Shown here: positions 47,095 to 59,434 of the stretch, piece by piece | Layout of the letters: every line of letters starts with the position of its first letter | Numbering within the stretch: the first letter of the stretch is position 1 | Position numbers and translations under genes: made by a program | The notes under the pieces: model-generated | What the model was told of the DNA's origin: nothing | What the model saw: only the letters and a program-made list of their open reading frames with translations | Databases searched by the model: none | Source of the DNA: Nephrocerus scutellatus | Lineage: Eukaryota > Arthropoda > Insecta > Diptera > Pipunculidae | Assembly (NCBI GenBank): GCA_947095585.1 | Contig: OX352763.1 | Coordinates: 44,256,010-44,320,009 of the forward strand | Length of the DNA: 64,000 bases | Direction of reading: 5' to 3'

Positions 47095-49280
47095 CTGACC
47101 GCCAGTCCTATCGGACTAGCATCAACTATGAGCTTAACATCCACTCTTGGGTCGTAGTGAGCTAAACTCTGATCGGATGCTAAAAGCTTTTTAACACTGA
47201 GACCATTTTTCAAAAGAGAATAAAGCGGGTGAGCTTTTGTAGCTTAATCGGGTAAAAAGCTTCGGTAAAAATTCACGATTCCTAAGAACGACTGTAATAG
47301 GGTTACGGACGTTGGTCTAGGCAACTTTATGATATCCTCTACCTTATTTTTATCTTTATGTAACCCATTCTTGTCAATAACTTGGCCAAGATAACTAACG
47401 GATTTTGAAAAAAATTCACATTTGTTTAACGCCACTTTTAAACCGACTCTTTTTAAAATTCGCTACACCTTCAATGCCTGAAAGCAACTGGTCTATCGTT
47501 CTTTGAAAAATTGCTGCCGCTGACGCTACGCCATAAACGAGTCTAGTGTATCTAAAAAGTCCTTTAGTAGTTGCAATCGTTGTGAAATCTCTTGAGTCTT
47601 TATCTTAAACGAGTTGCTGATAAGCCATCGACAAATCTAGTTTGGAAAAGTCCATGCCACCATATAGTTTTGCGAAAAGTTCGTCTATTTTGGGCAGCGG
47701 ATACAAGTAGCACTGGATTTAGCGTAACCTTAAAGTCACCGCAGATACGTACTGAACCGTCCTTTTTCAAAACTGGTACAATTGGAGTTCCCCATTCACA
47801 ATAAACTATTGGCTCGAGTACCCCTAATTTGACCGACTTATCAATCTCAAGCTCTATCTTTTCTTTTAATTTAAATGGTAATCGACGAGGCTTGAAAAAC
47901 TTTGGGCAAGCGTTTTCTTTAACCCCTAATTTTACTACGCCTTTGTTGTACGTGCCTAAGGTGCCGTCAAAAACCTCTTTAAATTCACGAAAAATGTCTG
48001 ACAACCTTTCGTCTTTGGTTGATCTTTCGTTTTGGAAATTTACAAATAAAATGTCACGCATTTCAATACTGAATTCATGCATCCAGTCCCTACCTAAAAT
48101 CGGTGGGCCACCATTTTTAATTATATGAAATTTTATAATTTTGGACTTATCTTTGTATTTTGTCAACAGTTTACAAATTCCCATTGGTTCGATGGTTCCT
48201 CCATTGTAATTCCGAAGCACAATATTTGTTTCCTCCAACTCTAAAAGTACTAAAGTCTAAAAAGTACTGTCTGTACAAATCTAGTGAAAACGCAGAAATT
48301 GAAGCACCACTGTCAACTTCCATCTTTAATGGAATTTGGTTGATGGTCACTTCAGCTGTAATTGGTTTCGGGTGATCGGGACTACTGCAAAAAAGACAAA
48401 TCATCATTATTTAAATCAACGTAATTAATTTTCTTGTTTAAACTTCCGTTGTTGCTCCTCTCCGTGTTGCTGCACATTTTTTTTTAGGTGTCCAAGTTGA
48501 CCGCACTTTTTACAATTATAATTTTGAAATCTGCACTGCTTTTCGTTATGATTTGTATACCCACAAACACGACATCGTTTTTGCGCTGGTTTGTCTTGTG
48601 GTTTGCTTCTGCTGCTGTTGCTTCCAATGCGAAAAATTTCGTTTGAACTTTCCACCTTTATGCTGCTTGCTTGGTGTACATCATACTGCCGCTTCACACA
48701 CTCGACGGTCATGGCAATTTGCACCGCTTTTTCCAACGACAGCGTTACTGCGTCTTCCAAAAATAATTAGTCTTTTTCGGCACCTTTGTCGAGTCCCATG
48801 ATGAATTTGTCGCGAAGTACCATGTCTAAATTGCTGTTGAAACTACAATTCACCGCTAGTGCTCCCACTCTCGCAGCCCAGTTTTGCAAAGATTCATCTT
48901 TTTCTTTTACTGCATCGTAAAATTTTTTCCTTTCAGCGAAAACCGAAAACAACGGTGAAAAATGAGCTGACATTGCCTGTACAATTGTGTCGTACGATGT
49001 AGTAACGGCTTCTGGCACTACGGGATGCATTATTTGCTGCAGAAACCGCAATGTTTTTTCACTTAGGGAACTTATGAGAATGGCGCGGCGCTTTATTGTA
49101 TTATCTGGACCGTCCAAACTATTCGCAATAAAAAACTGTTCGAGTTGTATTATGAGATACTTCCATTCGTTTTCTGATAAATCGAAATGTGGAACTCTTC
49201 CCAAGAACGACATGTCCCTTTTATTTTAAAACAATTGTTAGTTTAATGCACTTAGTTCACCTAAAATCCCCGTCGCCAAT
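47095..49280 (-). pseudogene. Mag-like Ty3/gypsy gag-pol, broken (unit B)
   Basis: On the minus strand Gag starts at 49213 (FDLSENEWKYLIIQLEQFF) and shifts frame at about 48765. It then has a zinc knuckle (CRVCGYTNHNEKQC) and a second one damaged after an A9 run. The protease is next (LKMEVDSGASISAFS), then RT (GPPILGRDWMHEF, PIVPVLKKDGSVRICGDF), with a frameshift near 47700 and the rest in broken frames to 47095 (FLGIVNFYRSFLPD at 47244-47290). The catalytic MDD segment is deleted here but present in units A and C. The primer site TTGGCGACGGGGA lies at about 49268-49280. The Mag/K02A2.6-like call is by motif. Confidence 0.83.
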
Positions 49281-50134
49281 TGTAATGTTTGGTGAATCAA
49301 ATTGCTTAACGGTCGTATGTATACATATATCGAATTAATGGAGGGTGATGCGTGCCCATGTACGATTGGTAGTGTTAGGTAACTCATACATGAGTTGGTA
49401 TAAATGTCCCATACAATGAGTTGAGATGGCACAACACCTCAAAATTTTGTTTTGTACCAACTCATTTGTAGTAGGACGTACGAGGTACCTCCATTTATGT
49501 CCCAGCTACACAATAACACAACACACAACTCACACCTCATTTGAAAGAAAACAACCGTATTATAACAATTCATTTGTAGCAAATTCAACACACCTCAATG
49601 TGAAAACGAAAGGGACAGTCTTTTCTGTTGTGTTGTATTTGCATTTCGTGTTAAATGTGCCCGAAATTAATTGGATGGTTTAGAACAGTACAACAAATAA
49701 GGTGAAACACGCTTAGAGGTTAGAACAAAAATTCAACATATACCTCAAATGAGGCATATTCAACACACCTCATTTGAGGTGGTACAATGCAAAACCTTCT
49801 CTATAGAAAGCCCAACTGTTCCGATCGTACACAGATACATGCTTAGATTGAGACCAAACGTATTTGTATTTAGTAATCAACTAAAGAGCAAAATCCATAT
49901 AAAATATTTCTGTTTCCCACTACCACATCTTACGTTTCTCGCTCTTTGCGACTTCTTATTTTTTGTACACTGTATTCACATCCCACAAACACACATGCGT
50001 TTGGTCTTGGTTTACAGCATTAGTATGCGTAGAGTTGGGCTTTCTATAGAGAAGGTTTTGGTACAATGTCCCAATACATTTTTGAAAATGAGTTACTCAT
50101 ACAAACTCATTATAAAATCGTGTCCTACCCAACA
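49281..50134 (-). repeat. Mag-like gypsy 5' LTR, with a MITE inside
   Basis: It is bounded by TG...CA (plus strand TGTAATGTTT to ACCCAACA) next to the primer site. It is 854 bp, or about 575 bp without the inserted MITE and its duplication. No 3' LTR remains. Confidence 0.65.
49790..50060. mobile_element. hAT-like MITE, 271 bp
   Basis: It has perfect 27-bp terminal inverted repeats (CAAAACCTTCTCTATAGAAA then GCCCAAC; 49790-49816 and 50034-50060) and an exact 8-bp target duplication GTACAATG (49782-49789 and 50061-50068). An 8-bp duplication and CA-starting ends suggest the hAT superfamily. There is no coding sequence. Confidence 0.88.
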
Positions 50135-50289
50135 CTAACCATTTGAAAGCAAGTGGCAGAGAGACGTGTTCGATCGCTCTGCTGGCTTTGACATTTATTC
50201 GTTCGTTCTTAACTCTTAACAAGTGTTTACACTTGTTCACTAATTAACCAAGTGTTTACATTTGTTCTCAAACCGAAAAAACCCGATGT

Positions 50290-52310
50290 TTTTATATTTT
50301 TCTTATATTTTTAAATTCTCTATATTAACTTCGCGTGCCCATGCATTTGTGGCTGGCTGGCGGACCAAATCTTGTGATCAATTTTAACCCGCTTTCCAAA
50401 GCCCGATTTTATTAAAATTTTGCACACACATGCATCTCTGATGACAACACTTTCTGTTTATTTTTTGTGGCCCTCGGGTCCTGGGAGCCGGGGGGCTCCC
50501 ATACAAAAGTTTTACAAAATTTACCCGATTTTCTTCAAATTTTATACGCATACGTATATCCGATGAAAAACACTTTTTGTATAGTTTTGGAAGTCATCGG
50601 GCTCCAGGGTCGGGGGGCACCCACACAAATTTTTGTAAAATGAGTACCCGATTTTCTTCAAATTATACAAATGTGTATCTCCGACGGACTACACTTTTTG
50701 TAAAAATATTAAATTGATCGGGTCCCGTGGTCGGGGGGCACCCGTACAAACTTTTTAAAAAATTTTATGCACACATGTTTAATCCTATGAAGCGTAAATC
50801 CTATGAACAACACTTTTTGTAAAAATTTTAAATTTGCTAAAAATTAGCCCGATAACAACGTCTGATTTTTAAAATAAATTTTGGTAAAGTTTTCCATTTT
50901 AGTGTTCACATTCAAAGCTGGCTTGAAATTTCACTGTTCGGTGTTTGGGCTAATTTTTAAAAAAATTACATGGGCACCGCTCGGGTCGGCCTGATCACTC
51001 CAACAAATTTACAAAAAGTTTTTTCCATCAGTGATACACATGTGTTTAAAATTTGAAGAAAATCCGGATAATTTTTAAAAAATTTATATGGGGACTCCTT
51101 GGGCCTCAGAGCCCTCAAAAAAAAAAACTTTGTCCATCAGTGATACACATATGTTTAAAATTTGAATAAGATCGGGATTATTTTAAAAAAAATTCCATCG
51201 GTGCCAAGAAGAATTGGCTTTGATCAGTCAATTCCTGGACATCACCATAGTATTGGAGCCGGGGCACAGTAATATAGAGGGTAATGAGAAGGCGGACGAA
51301 TTGGCTAAGATGGGTGTCGCTATGGATACTGGCTCTATGGAGAAGGTTAGCTGTCCAATTAGTCAAGGAACAAATTCTCTCCTTCTTTAATACTAAGTCA
51401 GGTGGATCAGTCTATCGAACTGCGGCTTATCGAGATCAATGTGGCCATCCTACAGCAAAAAGAAAACCACCTAGTTGTTATCAAGAACCCGGAAGGCTAT
51501 TGCCAGAGTTGTGGCTATCAGCACTGGCCACTGGCCAGTGGGAAGTCATGCTGCTAAGATGAGTATACCGCACAACAACTTTAGCAGAAGTTGCAAAGAT
51601 GAAAATGAGAAAGAAACTCTCATACACTTCCTCTGCAGTTGTCCGGCCCTAGCAGGGTCAAGACAACGCATTTTGAGTAAACCAATTTTTACGACCTGAA
51701 AGAGCTCTCGGATTACAGGATCATCGACTTGATCTCATACCTGAACGCTACAGGCTGGATTTAAACCATGTCCTTATCCATGCTAGAACCCTCGACCACT
51801 CTACCTACCTACATCGGCACCCATCCAAAAAATTTGCAAAAAACTGTGTCCGCCAGTGATACACATGTGTTTAAAATTTGATGAAAATCGAGCTAATTTT
51901 TTAAAAATTTACATGGGCACCTCTCGGGTCTCAGAGATTTTAATTTACATTGGAGATCATACATAGGAGATACATATTAAACACTATTATATTATTTCCA
52001 ATTAGAGAATTTACATGAAAAATTTTAATTTACATGGGCACCCATCGCCGCAGGGTACGATAACTCCAAAAATTTTACAAAAAGTTTTGTCCATCGGAGG
52101 TACACATGTCTATAAAATTTGAATAAAATTGGGGTAATTTTTAAAAAATTTATATGGGTAACCCTCAGGCATCAGGGCCCAATCACTCCAAAAAATGTTG
52201 CCCATCACATATGATTAAAATTTGAAAATAATCTACCTAATTTTTAAAAAATTACATGGCAACCCTCGGGACCGTTCACTCTAAAAAATGTACATGTAAA
52301 GTCTTTTTAC
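50290..52310. mobile_element. Foldback arrangement of 123-bp repeats (unit B)
   Basis: This is the counterpart of 43020-45515, with more substitutions, several lost units, and a deletion of about 330 bp at the right end (around 52290) that removes the terminus. Confidence 0.75.
51200..51770 (+). pseudogene. Non-LTR RNase H fragment (unit B)
   Basis: It is the same fragment as 44070-44640. Here eight bases are lost near 51358, which breaks the frame. Confidence 0.8.
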
Positions 52311-52374
52311 TACGATTTCTTCACACTTAAACAGTCTTAAGTATATTGGTATAGTTTTACTTTTAAAAAAAACA

Positions 52375-53162
52375 ACCCATAAAAATTTTCATCTAAATTC
52401 TCTAATAGCAGAAATTGATATGGGAGCCGAAACAGACATTTGACATCAGATGTTAAAATTGAAAATGCTCAGATCATTTTATTCTGAGCACTTAGAGCAC
52501 GCTCATACTCTGAGCAAATAAGAAACACGAACATTTATCTTGAGAACTCTTTGACTGCTCTGAACTAATTTATGAAAACTCGAAATGACAGAATATTGCG
52601 AAAACTTGTTGTTCTATCTGTAAGTTGATATCGACAACAAAAAACGACATCAATAAAAATAAAATTCAGTAAATAAAATTGTAAGTTGAATTTATGTCTC
52701 GTTTCATTTGCTGGGTTCATTTGAGCGTGAGCTAAGATTTCTCTCTCTCTCTACCACCAAAACAATGCAGCGCAGCCGACTGCGCAGCACACACCGCACA
52801 CAGTCCATAAAGGGCGACGAATATCTGATGCCAGTATAGATATTTAAAAAATGTATAAGGGCCTTGCGGCCGAACCCGGGACCCGATCACTACCAAATTT
52901 TCCAAAAAGTATTGTTTATTGGGTATACACATGTGTGTTTGAAGAAAATCGGGTAAATTTTTTAAAATTTTTGTATGGGAGCCCCCCGACCCCGCAGCCC
53001 GAGGGGCCTCAAAATTTAATAGAAAGTGTTGTCTCCGGAAATACACATGTGTGCCAAATTTCAATAAAATCGAGCTGTAGGAAGTAGGTTAAAAATTGAT
53101 CGCAAGAATCCACCACAAATCCACAAGCCCACAAACACACGGGCAAGTGAAGTTAATTAGAG
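52375..53162 (+). mobile_element. 123-bp-repeat element, exact insertion in unit B
   Basis: It starts AACAACCCATAAAAATTTTC followed by AAATTCTCTAAT and ends GCAAGTGAAGTTAATTAGAG. It sits in a TTTTAAAAAA site that is uninterrupted in units A (about 45605-45614) and C (about 57899-57908). The repeated TTTAAAAA suggests an 8-bp or shorter duplication. This copy shows the two different end types of one element. Only about two diverged 123-bp units are inside, plus a unique central part (52440-52840). Confidence 0.8.
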
Positions 53163-53172
53163 AATTTAAAAA

Positions 53173-53845
53173 GCGCCCCACGTTTTTAGTTATTGAAAGG
53201 GGTTCATAATACCGTATTTTCTTTAAGTATTAAGTATTTCTAAATGCATCTATTAATGATAGTGAATCAATCAAAGCAAATATTTAAAATTACAAGACGT
53301 AAGTAGAAATAAGTATTTCGTCGGTTTTTACGTCTTCTTTGAGGAACTTTTTAACCAACTTTCAGACGACCTAGAGAGCTGAAATTTTGTGAACAGCTCA
53401 TTGTCATGGGTCATTTCTCAGATCCCGTATGTGACGGGTGTCAAAAGTCGCGCGTCATGCGTGCGATACGTGAAAAGAGGGTTAACTGTGAAATAGATCC
53501 GACCTCAAAAAAATTAATTTGGCGATAATTGCCAAATTATACAATGAAAAAAAAAAGAACTGTATGGCGTATTTCAATGTATACATAAAAGTTTATACCA
53601 AAAAAAAGCAATTCTTTCGTGGGCAGCCATTTTTCAACGATTTAGTAGAAGAAACTTTATGAATTTTGTGGGCTTTTACTGAAAAATACTCCTAAATTCC
53701 CTTAATTCGATTTCTGAATTTATTTTATTTACTATACTAACCTTGAAATTTTGCCTTGAAGAAAAAAGCCAATGCGTGCTTGAAACTTAAAATTTAAAAT
53801 TGTAATTTTAGGGCGCTGTTACAATGGAAAACTTAATACTTTAGA
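53173..53845. repeat. 676-bp dispersed repeat (unit B copy)
   Basis: It is nearly identical to 45615-46290. Nothing is encoded. Confidence 0.8.
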
Positions 53846-54640
53846 CGTGTATATTTCTCTTCTACGCCCGACATCTCAGCCCCAGGACTTACTCTCCCTG
53901 CATTTAGAGCATTGTCATTAGTGTTCTCGTGTAAGCTATGGGTGCCAATGTACTGCCTGAATACTGGCTCCCTACCTATTTTAGCATTCATATCCCCCAG
54001 AATGATTTTTACATCATACTGAGGGCAGGCACTGAGTTCCCGTTCGACTGATTCAAAGAATTCTTCTTTTTCATCATCTGGGGAATCCTCTGTGGGTGCG
54101 TGAAGGTGCATAGCCGTTCATTTACTGCATTAAAGCCGATAACGGTGGGTTTCATTCTTTTGCTGACTAGAAACCCCACCCCGAGCACATGATGCCTTGC
54201 ATGACAGCTGTAATATATGTCATATTCTGATTTTTGTAGGACACCATTCCCTGTCCACCGCATCTCCTGAATTGCTGTTAAGTCAGCATTATATTTGGAC
54301 AGGGTATCGGCTAGCTGCAGTGCAGCTCGAGCTCTATACAGTGAGCGTACGTTCCATGAGACAATTCTTAAATCGTTTAGCCGTTGTTGCCGTGGTCGTC
54401 GTCGTTCATCAGTGTATCCGTGGCTAATTTTGGGTTCCGTAATAATAATTTTTTACGGGCGAGGTTATTGGCCTCGCGCCATCCTTACTGTGAAGGGACT
54501 AGCCCGATCATTCAGCTTTTCCTGCATTGGAGGAAAATTACCAGCGGCCACCACGTGGAGGTTTGATCGTACTTCCACCAGTCAGAGATAGTTACGGCCA
54601 CATGCAATTCTAGAGCATTCTGTGTTATTCCCCCTATTTC
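53846..54640 (-). pseudogene. RTE endonuclease fragment (unit C)
   Basis: It matches the unit B fragment, including the 43-bp deletion, with only a few base differences. Confidence 0.82.
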
Positions 54641-54649
54641 TGCCGGTTG

Positions 54650-55285
54650 CTGACCGCCAGTCCTATCGGACTAGCATCAACTATGAGCTTAACATCCACT
54701 CTTGGGTCGTAGTGAGCTAAACTCTGATCGGATGCTAAAAGCTTTTTAACACTGAGACCATTTTTCAAAAGAGAATAAAGCGGGTGAGCTTTTGTAGCTT
54801 AATCGGGTAAAAAGCTTCGGTAAAAATTCACGATTCCTAAGAACGACTGTAATAGGGTTACGGACGTTGGTCTAGGCAACTTTATGATATCCTCTACCTT
54901 ATTTTTATCTTTATGTAACCCATTCTTGTCAATAACTTGGCCAAGATAACTAACGGATTTTGAAAAAAATTCACATTTGTTTAACGCCACTTTTAAACCG
55001 ACTCTTTTTAAAATTCGCAACACTAATTTTAATCTCTTTTGAGTGTGAGTGTCAGCGGAGGTGATTAGTACATCATCCATGAAAACAGCTACACCTTCAA
55101 TGCCTGAAAGCAACTGGTCTATCGTTCTTTGAAAAATTGCTGCCGCTGACGCTACGCCATAATGTCCAATGGTCCATTGGAAAGCAAGTGGCAGAGAGAC
55201 GTGTTCGATCGCTCTGCTGTCTTTGACATTTATTCGTTCGTTCTTAACTCTTAACAAGTGTTTACACTTAGTAAGACTTAATTAA
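54650..55285 (-). pseudogene. Mag-like RT fragment (unit C)
   Basis: The frame 55257-54799 holds YGVASAAAIFQRTIDQLL, VFMDDVLIT and FLGIVNFYRSFLPD, then a stop (TTAATC on the plus strand at 54799) that unit B shares and unit A lacks. The flank-to-RT deletion is that of unit A. Confidence 0.83.
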
Positions 55286-55314
55286 GACTTCTTACCGAAA
55301 AAACCCGATGTTTT

Positions 55315-57810
55315 TATATTTTTCTTATATTTTTAAATTCTCTATATTAACTTCGCGTGCCCGTGCATTTGTGGCTGGCTGGCGGACCAAATCTTGTGAT
55401 CAATTTTTAACCCGCTTTCCAAAGCCCGATTTTATTAAAATTTTGCACACACATGCATCTCCGATGACAACACTTTCTGTTAATTTTTGTGGCCCTCGGG
55501 TCCTGGGAGCCGGGGGGCTCCCATACAAAAGTTTTACAAAATTTACCCGATTTTCTTCAAATTTTATACGCATACGTATATCCGATGGAAAACACTTTTT
55601 GTATAGTTTTGGAAGTCATCAGGCTCCAGGATCGGGGGGCACCCACACAAATTTTTGTAAAATGAGTACCCGATTTTCTTCAAATTATACACATGTGTAT
55701 CTCCGACGGACTACACTTTTTGTAAAAATATTAAATTGATCGGGCCCCGTGGTCGGGGGGCACCCATACAAACTTTTTAAAAAAGTTCCCCATATTCTTC
55801 AAATTTTATGCACACATGTTTAATCCTATGAAGCGTAAATCCTATGAACAACGCTTTTTGTAAAAATTTAAAATTTGTAAAAATTAGCCCGATAACGACG
55901 TTTGATTTTTAAAATAAATTTTGGGAAAGTTTTCCATTTTAGTGTTCACATTCAAAGCTGGATTGAAATTTCACTGTTCGATGTTCGGGCTAATTTTTAA
56001 AAAAATTACATGGGCACCACTCGGGTCGGCCTGATCACTCCAACAAATTTACAAAAAGTTTTTTCCATCAGTGATACACATGTGTTTAAAATTTGAAGAA
56101 AATCCGGATAATTTTTAAAAAATGTATATGGGGACACCTTGGGCCTCAGAGCCCGTTGACTCAAAAATTTTACATAAGTTTTGTCCATCACTGATACACA
56201 TGTGTTTAAAATTTGAAGAGAATCGAGCTAATTTTTAAAAAATTTTCATGTGCTCACTCGAGTCTCAGGACCCGATCACTAAAAAAAAAACTTTGTCCAT
56301 CAGTGATACATATATGTTTAAAATTTGAATAAGATCGGGATTATTTTAAAAAAAATTACATCGGTGCCAAGAAGAATTGGCTTTGATCAGTCAATTCCTG
56401 GACATCACCATAGTATGGGAGCCGAGGCACAGTAATATAGAGGGTAATGAGAAGGCGGACGAATTGGCTAAGATGGGTGTCGCTATGGATACTGGCTCTA
56501 TGGAGAAGGTTAGCTGTCCAATGAGCTTAGTCAAGGAACAAATTCTCTCCTTCTTTAATACTAAGTCAGGTGGATCAGTCTATCGAACTGCGGCTTATCG
56601 AGATCAATGTGGCCATCCTACAGCAAAAAGAAAACCACCTAGTTGTTATCAAGAACCCGGAAGGATATTGCCAGAGTTGTGGCTATCAGCACTGGCCACT
56701 GGCCAGTGGGAAGTCATGCTGCTAAGATGAGTATACCGCACAACAACTTTAGCAGAAGTTGCAAAGATGAAAATGAGAAAGAAACTCTCATACACTTCCT
56801 CTGCAGTTGTCCGGCCCTAGCAGGGTCAAGACAACGCATTTTGAGTAAACCATTTTTTACGACCTGAAAGAGTTTTCGGATTACAGGATCATCGACTTGA
56901 TCTCATACCTGAACGCTACAGGCTGGATTTAAACCATGTCCTTATCCATGCTAGAATCCTCGACCACTCTACCTACCTACATCGGCACCCATCCAAAAAA
57001 TTTGCAAAAAACTGTGTCCGCCAGTGATACACATGTGTTTAAAATTTGATGAAAATCGAGCTAATTTTTAAAAAATTTACATGGGCACCTCTCGGGTCTC
57101 AGAGATTTTAATTTACATTGGAGATCATACATAGGAGATTCATATTAAACACATATGTATTTCCAATTAGAGAATTTACATGAAAAATTTTAATTTACAT
57201 GGGCACCCATCGGGCCGCAGGGTACGATAACTCCAAAAATTTTACAAAAAGTTTTGTCCATCGGAGGTACACATGTCTATAAAATTTGAATAAAATCGGG
57301 GTAATTTTTAAAAAATTTATATGGGTAACCCCAGGCATCAGGGCCCAATAACTCCAAAAAATGTTGCCCATCACATATGTTTAAAATTTGAAAAAAATCT
57401 ACCTAATTTTTAAAAAATTACACGGGACCGTTCACTCTAAAAAATGTACAAAAAATGTTGCTTATCACTGTTACACATGTGCTTTAAATTCGAAGAACAT
57501 CGGGCTAAGTTTTAAAAAATTTAAATGGCCTCAGGGCCGGCTTACTCTAAGATTTTTACAAACAGTGTTGTCCATCGGAGATACACATGTGTTTAAAATT
57601 TGAAGAAAATCGAGCTACTTTTAAAAAAATTAACAAAAAATAATAATAGAAAGTGTTCGTCTCCGGAAATACACATGTATGCAAAATTTCAATAATATCG
57701 GACTTTGGAAAGTGGGTTAAAAATTGGTCGCAAGATTCCACGTTAAACCGACCGACAGACGTGCAATGGGCTAGCGAAGTCAATATAGAGAATGAAAAAA
57801 TAATATAAAT
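55315..57810. mobile_element. Foldback arrangement of 123-bp repeats (unit C)
   Basis: It is nearly identical to unit A (43020-45515), including all orientation flips and the degenerate right end. Confidence 0.78.
56365..56935 (+). pseudogene. Non-LTR RNase H fragment (unit C)
   Basis: It has the same sequence and frameshift as 44070-44640. Confidence 0.82.
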
Positions 57811-57908
57811 TAGTAAGAATGAAACTTGCACATGTAAAGTCTTTTTACTACGATTTCTTCACACTTAAACAGTCTTAAGTATATTGGTATAGTTTTACTT
57901 TTAAAAAA

Positions 57909-58581
57909 GCGCCCCTCGTTTTTAGTTATTGAAAGGGGTTCATAATACCGTATTTTCTTTAAGTATTAAGTATTTCTATATGCATCTATTAATGATAGTG
58001 AATCAATCAAAGCAAATATTTAAAATTACAAGACGTAAGTAGAAATAAGTATTTCGTCGGTTTTTACGTCTTCTTTGAGGAACTTTTTAACCAACTTTCA
58101 GACGACCTAGAGAGCTGAAATTTTGTGAACAGCTCATTGTCATGGGTCATTTCTCAGATCCCGTATGTGACGGGTGTCAAAAGTCGCGCGTCATGCGTGC
58201 GATACGTGAAAAGAGGGTTAACTGTGAAATAGATCCGACCTCAAAAAAATTAATTTGGCGATAATTGCCAAATAATACAATGAAAAATAAAAGAACTGTA
58301 TGGCGTATTTCAATGTATACATAAAAGTTTGTACCAAAAAAAAGCAATTCTTTCGTTGGCAGCCATTTTTCAACGATTTAGTAGAAGAAACTTTATGAAT
58401 TGTGTGGGCTTTTACTGAAAAATACTCCTAAATTCCCTTAATTCGATTTCTGAAAATATTTTATTTACTATACTAACCTTGAAATTTTGCCTTGAAGAAA
58501 AAAGCAAATGCGTGCTTGAAACTTAAAATTTAAAATTGAAATTTTAGGGCGCTGTTACAATGGAAAACTTAATACTTTAGA
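57909..58581. repeat. 676-bp dispersed repeat (unit C copy)
   Basis: It is the most diverged of the three copies, as expected for the outermost original end of the array. Beyond it the sequence continues TTACAAG...GATTGTATGGATTTTC, a module also found near 25650. Confidence 0.78.
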
Positions 58582-58619
58582 CTTACAAGTACATGATTGT
58601 ATGGATTTTCAACAAAACG

Positions 58620-59136
58620 AGTAATTTTTTTAAATTCTCTATACTAACTTCGCGTATTTTTATAATTTTATACGCGAGTGTATCTCCGACGGACAACATT
58701 TTTTGTAAAAATTTGAAAGTGATTGGACCGTGTTGCGTGGGGGGGGGGGCACCCGTACAAATGCTACAAAAAAAACACCCGATTATCTCCGATGGACAAC
58801 TTTTTTGTAAATATTTGGAAGTGATACCAATTTCTTCAGGACATCTCATTTCTCCCCCGGGAATTGACTTAATTTTATTGGATTGCATTTTGAAACGGTG
58901 GGGGCACCCAAACAAAAAAGTACCCGACTTTCTTCAAATATTATACGCATGTATAATAAATTTTTTTGTAAAATTTGGAAGCAATCGGGCCAATCGGGGT
59001 CCGGGGGCACCCATACAAATTTTGTAAAAAAAACTACCCGATTTTCTTCAAATTTTATACACATGTGTATCTCCGATGGACAACACTTTTTCTAAAAATT
59101 TGTAAGTGATCGGGCCCTGGGGTAGGGGGGCACCTT
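58620..59136. mobile_element. 123-bp-repeat transposon, truncated
   Basis: It starts AAATTCTCTATACTAACTTC and holds about four units (GTGTATCTCCGATGGACAAC near 59066). It stops abruptly at 59136 against a non-LTR fragment. Confidence 0.75.
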
Positions 59137-59345
59137 GAATTCAACCGCAATACTCGAGTTAAGTTCAGGGATTCGTTCTTCAGCCGTACAAACACGTATG
59201 TGTAATGCTCTGCCAAGCTCTGTCTTCCCACATCAATATGATCCACAGACATTCAAAACACAAGCTCATATTCATCTCCTCATTTCTCCTCCTTTTCCTT
59301 AACGCCCACGCTGCACAAAGCATCCAAGCATAGACCCGAGCAATA
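59137..59345 (+). pseudogene. 3' end of the Jockey/CR1-like element
   Basis: It matches 6935-7190 (TTGAATTCAACC, AAGTTCAGG, GCTCTGCCAAGCTCTGTCTT, ATTCAAAACACAAGCTCATA) with a deletion near 59157. It is a second, heavily truncated copy. Confidence 0.78.
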
Positions 59346-59434
59346 TAAGCGTGCGCGAATAATAAAAAAAATAAGCTACACCGTTCGCAGTCGACATATT
59401 ATTTAAAGGTTTGACTTGACTCTTTATGTTATCA

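Larger units (their letters stand above)
46291..53845. repeat. Tandem array unit B, 7555 bp
   Basis: It has the same order as unit A. It also keeps 2.6 kb of Mag-like gypsy (protease, gag and LTR) and has gained a separate 123-bp-repeat element at 52375-53162. It begins with the junction ACTTTAGA/CGTGTATATTTC. Confidence 0.9.
53846..58581. repeat. Tandem array unit C, 4736 bp
   Basis: Its left part (to about 55130) carries the private deletions and substitutions of unit B. Its middle and right parts carry those of unit A (for example ATCAGGCTCCAGGATCGG). It is a mosaic of A and B. Confidence 0.88.

Noticed and set aside
58583..59064. ORFs of 72 to 144 codons on both strands
   Set aside because: They are chance frames in 123-bp repeats.
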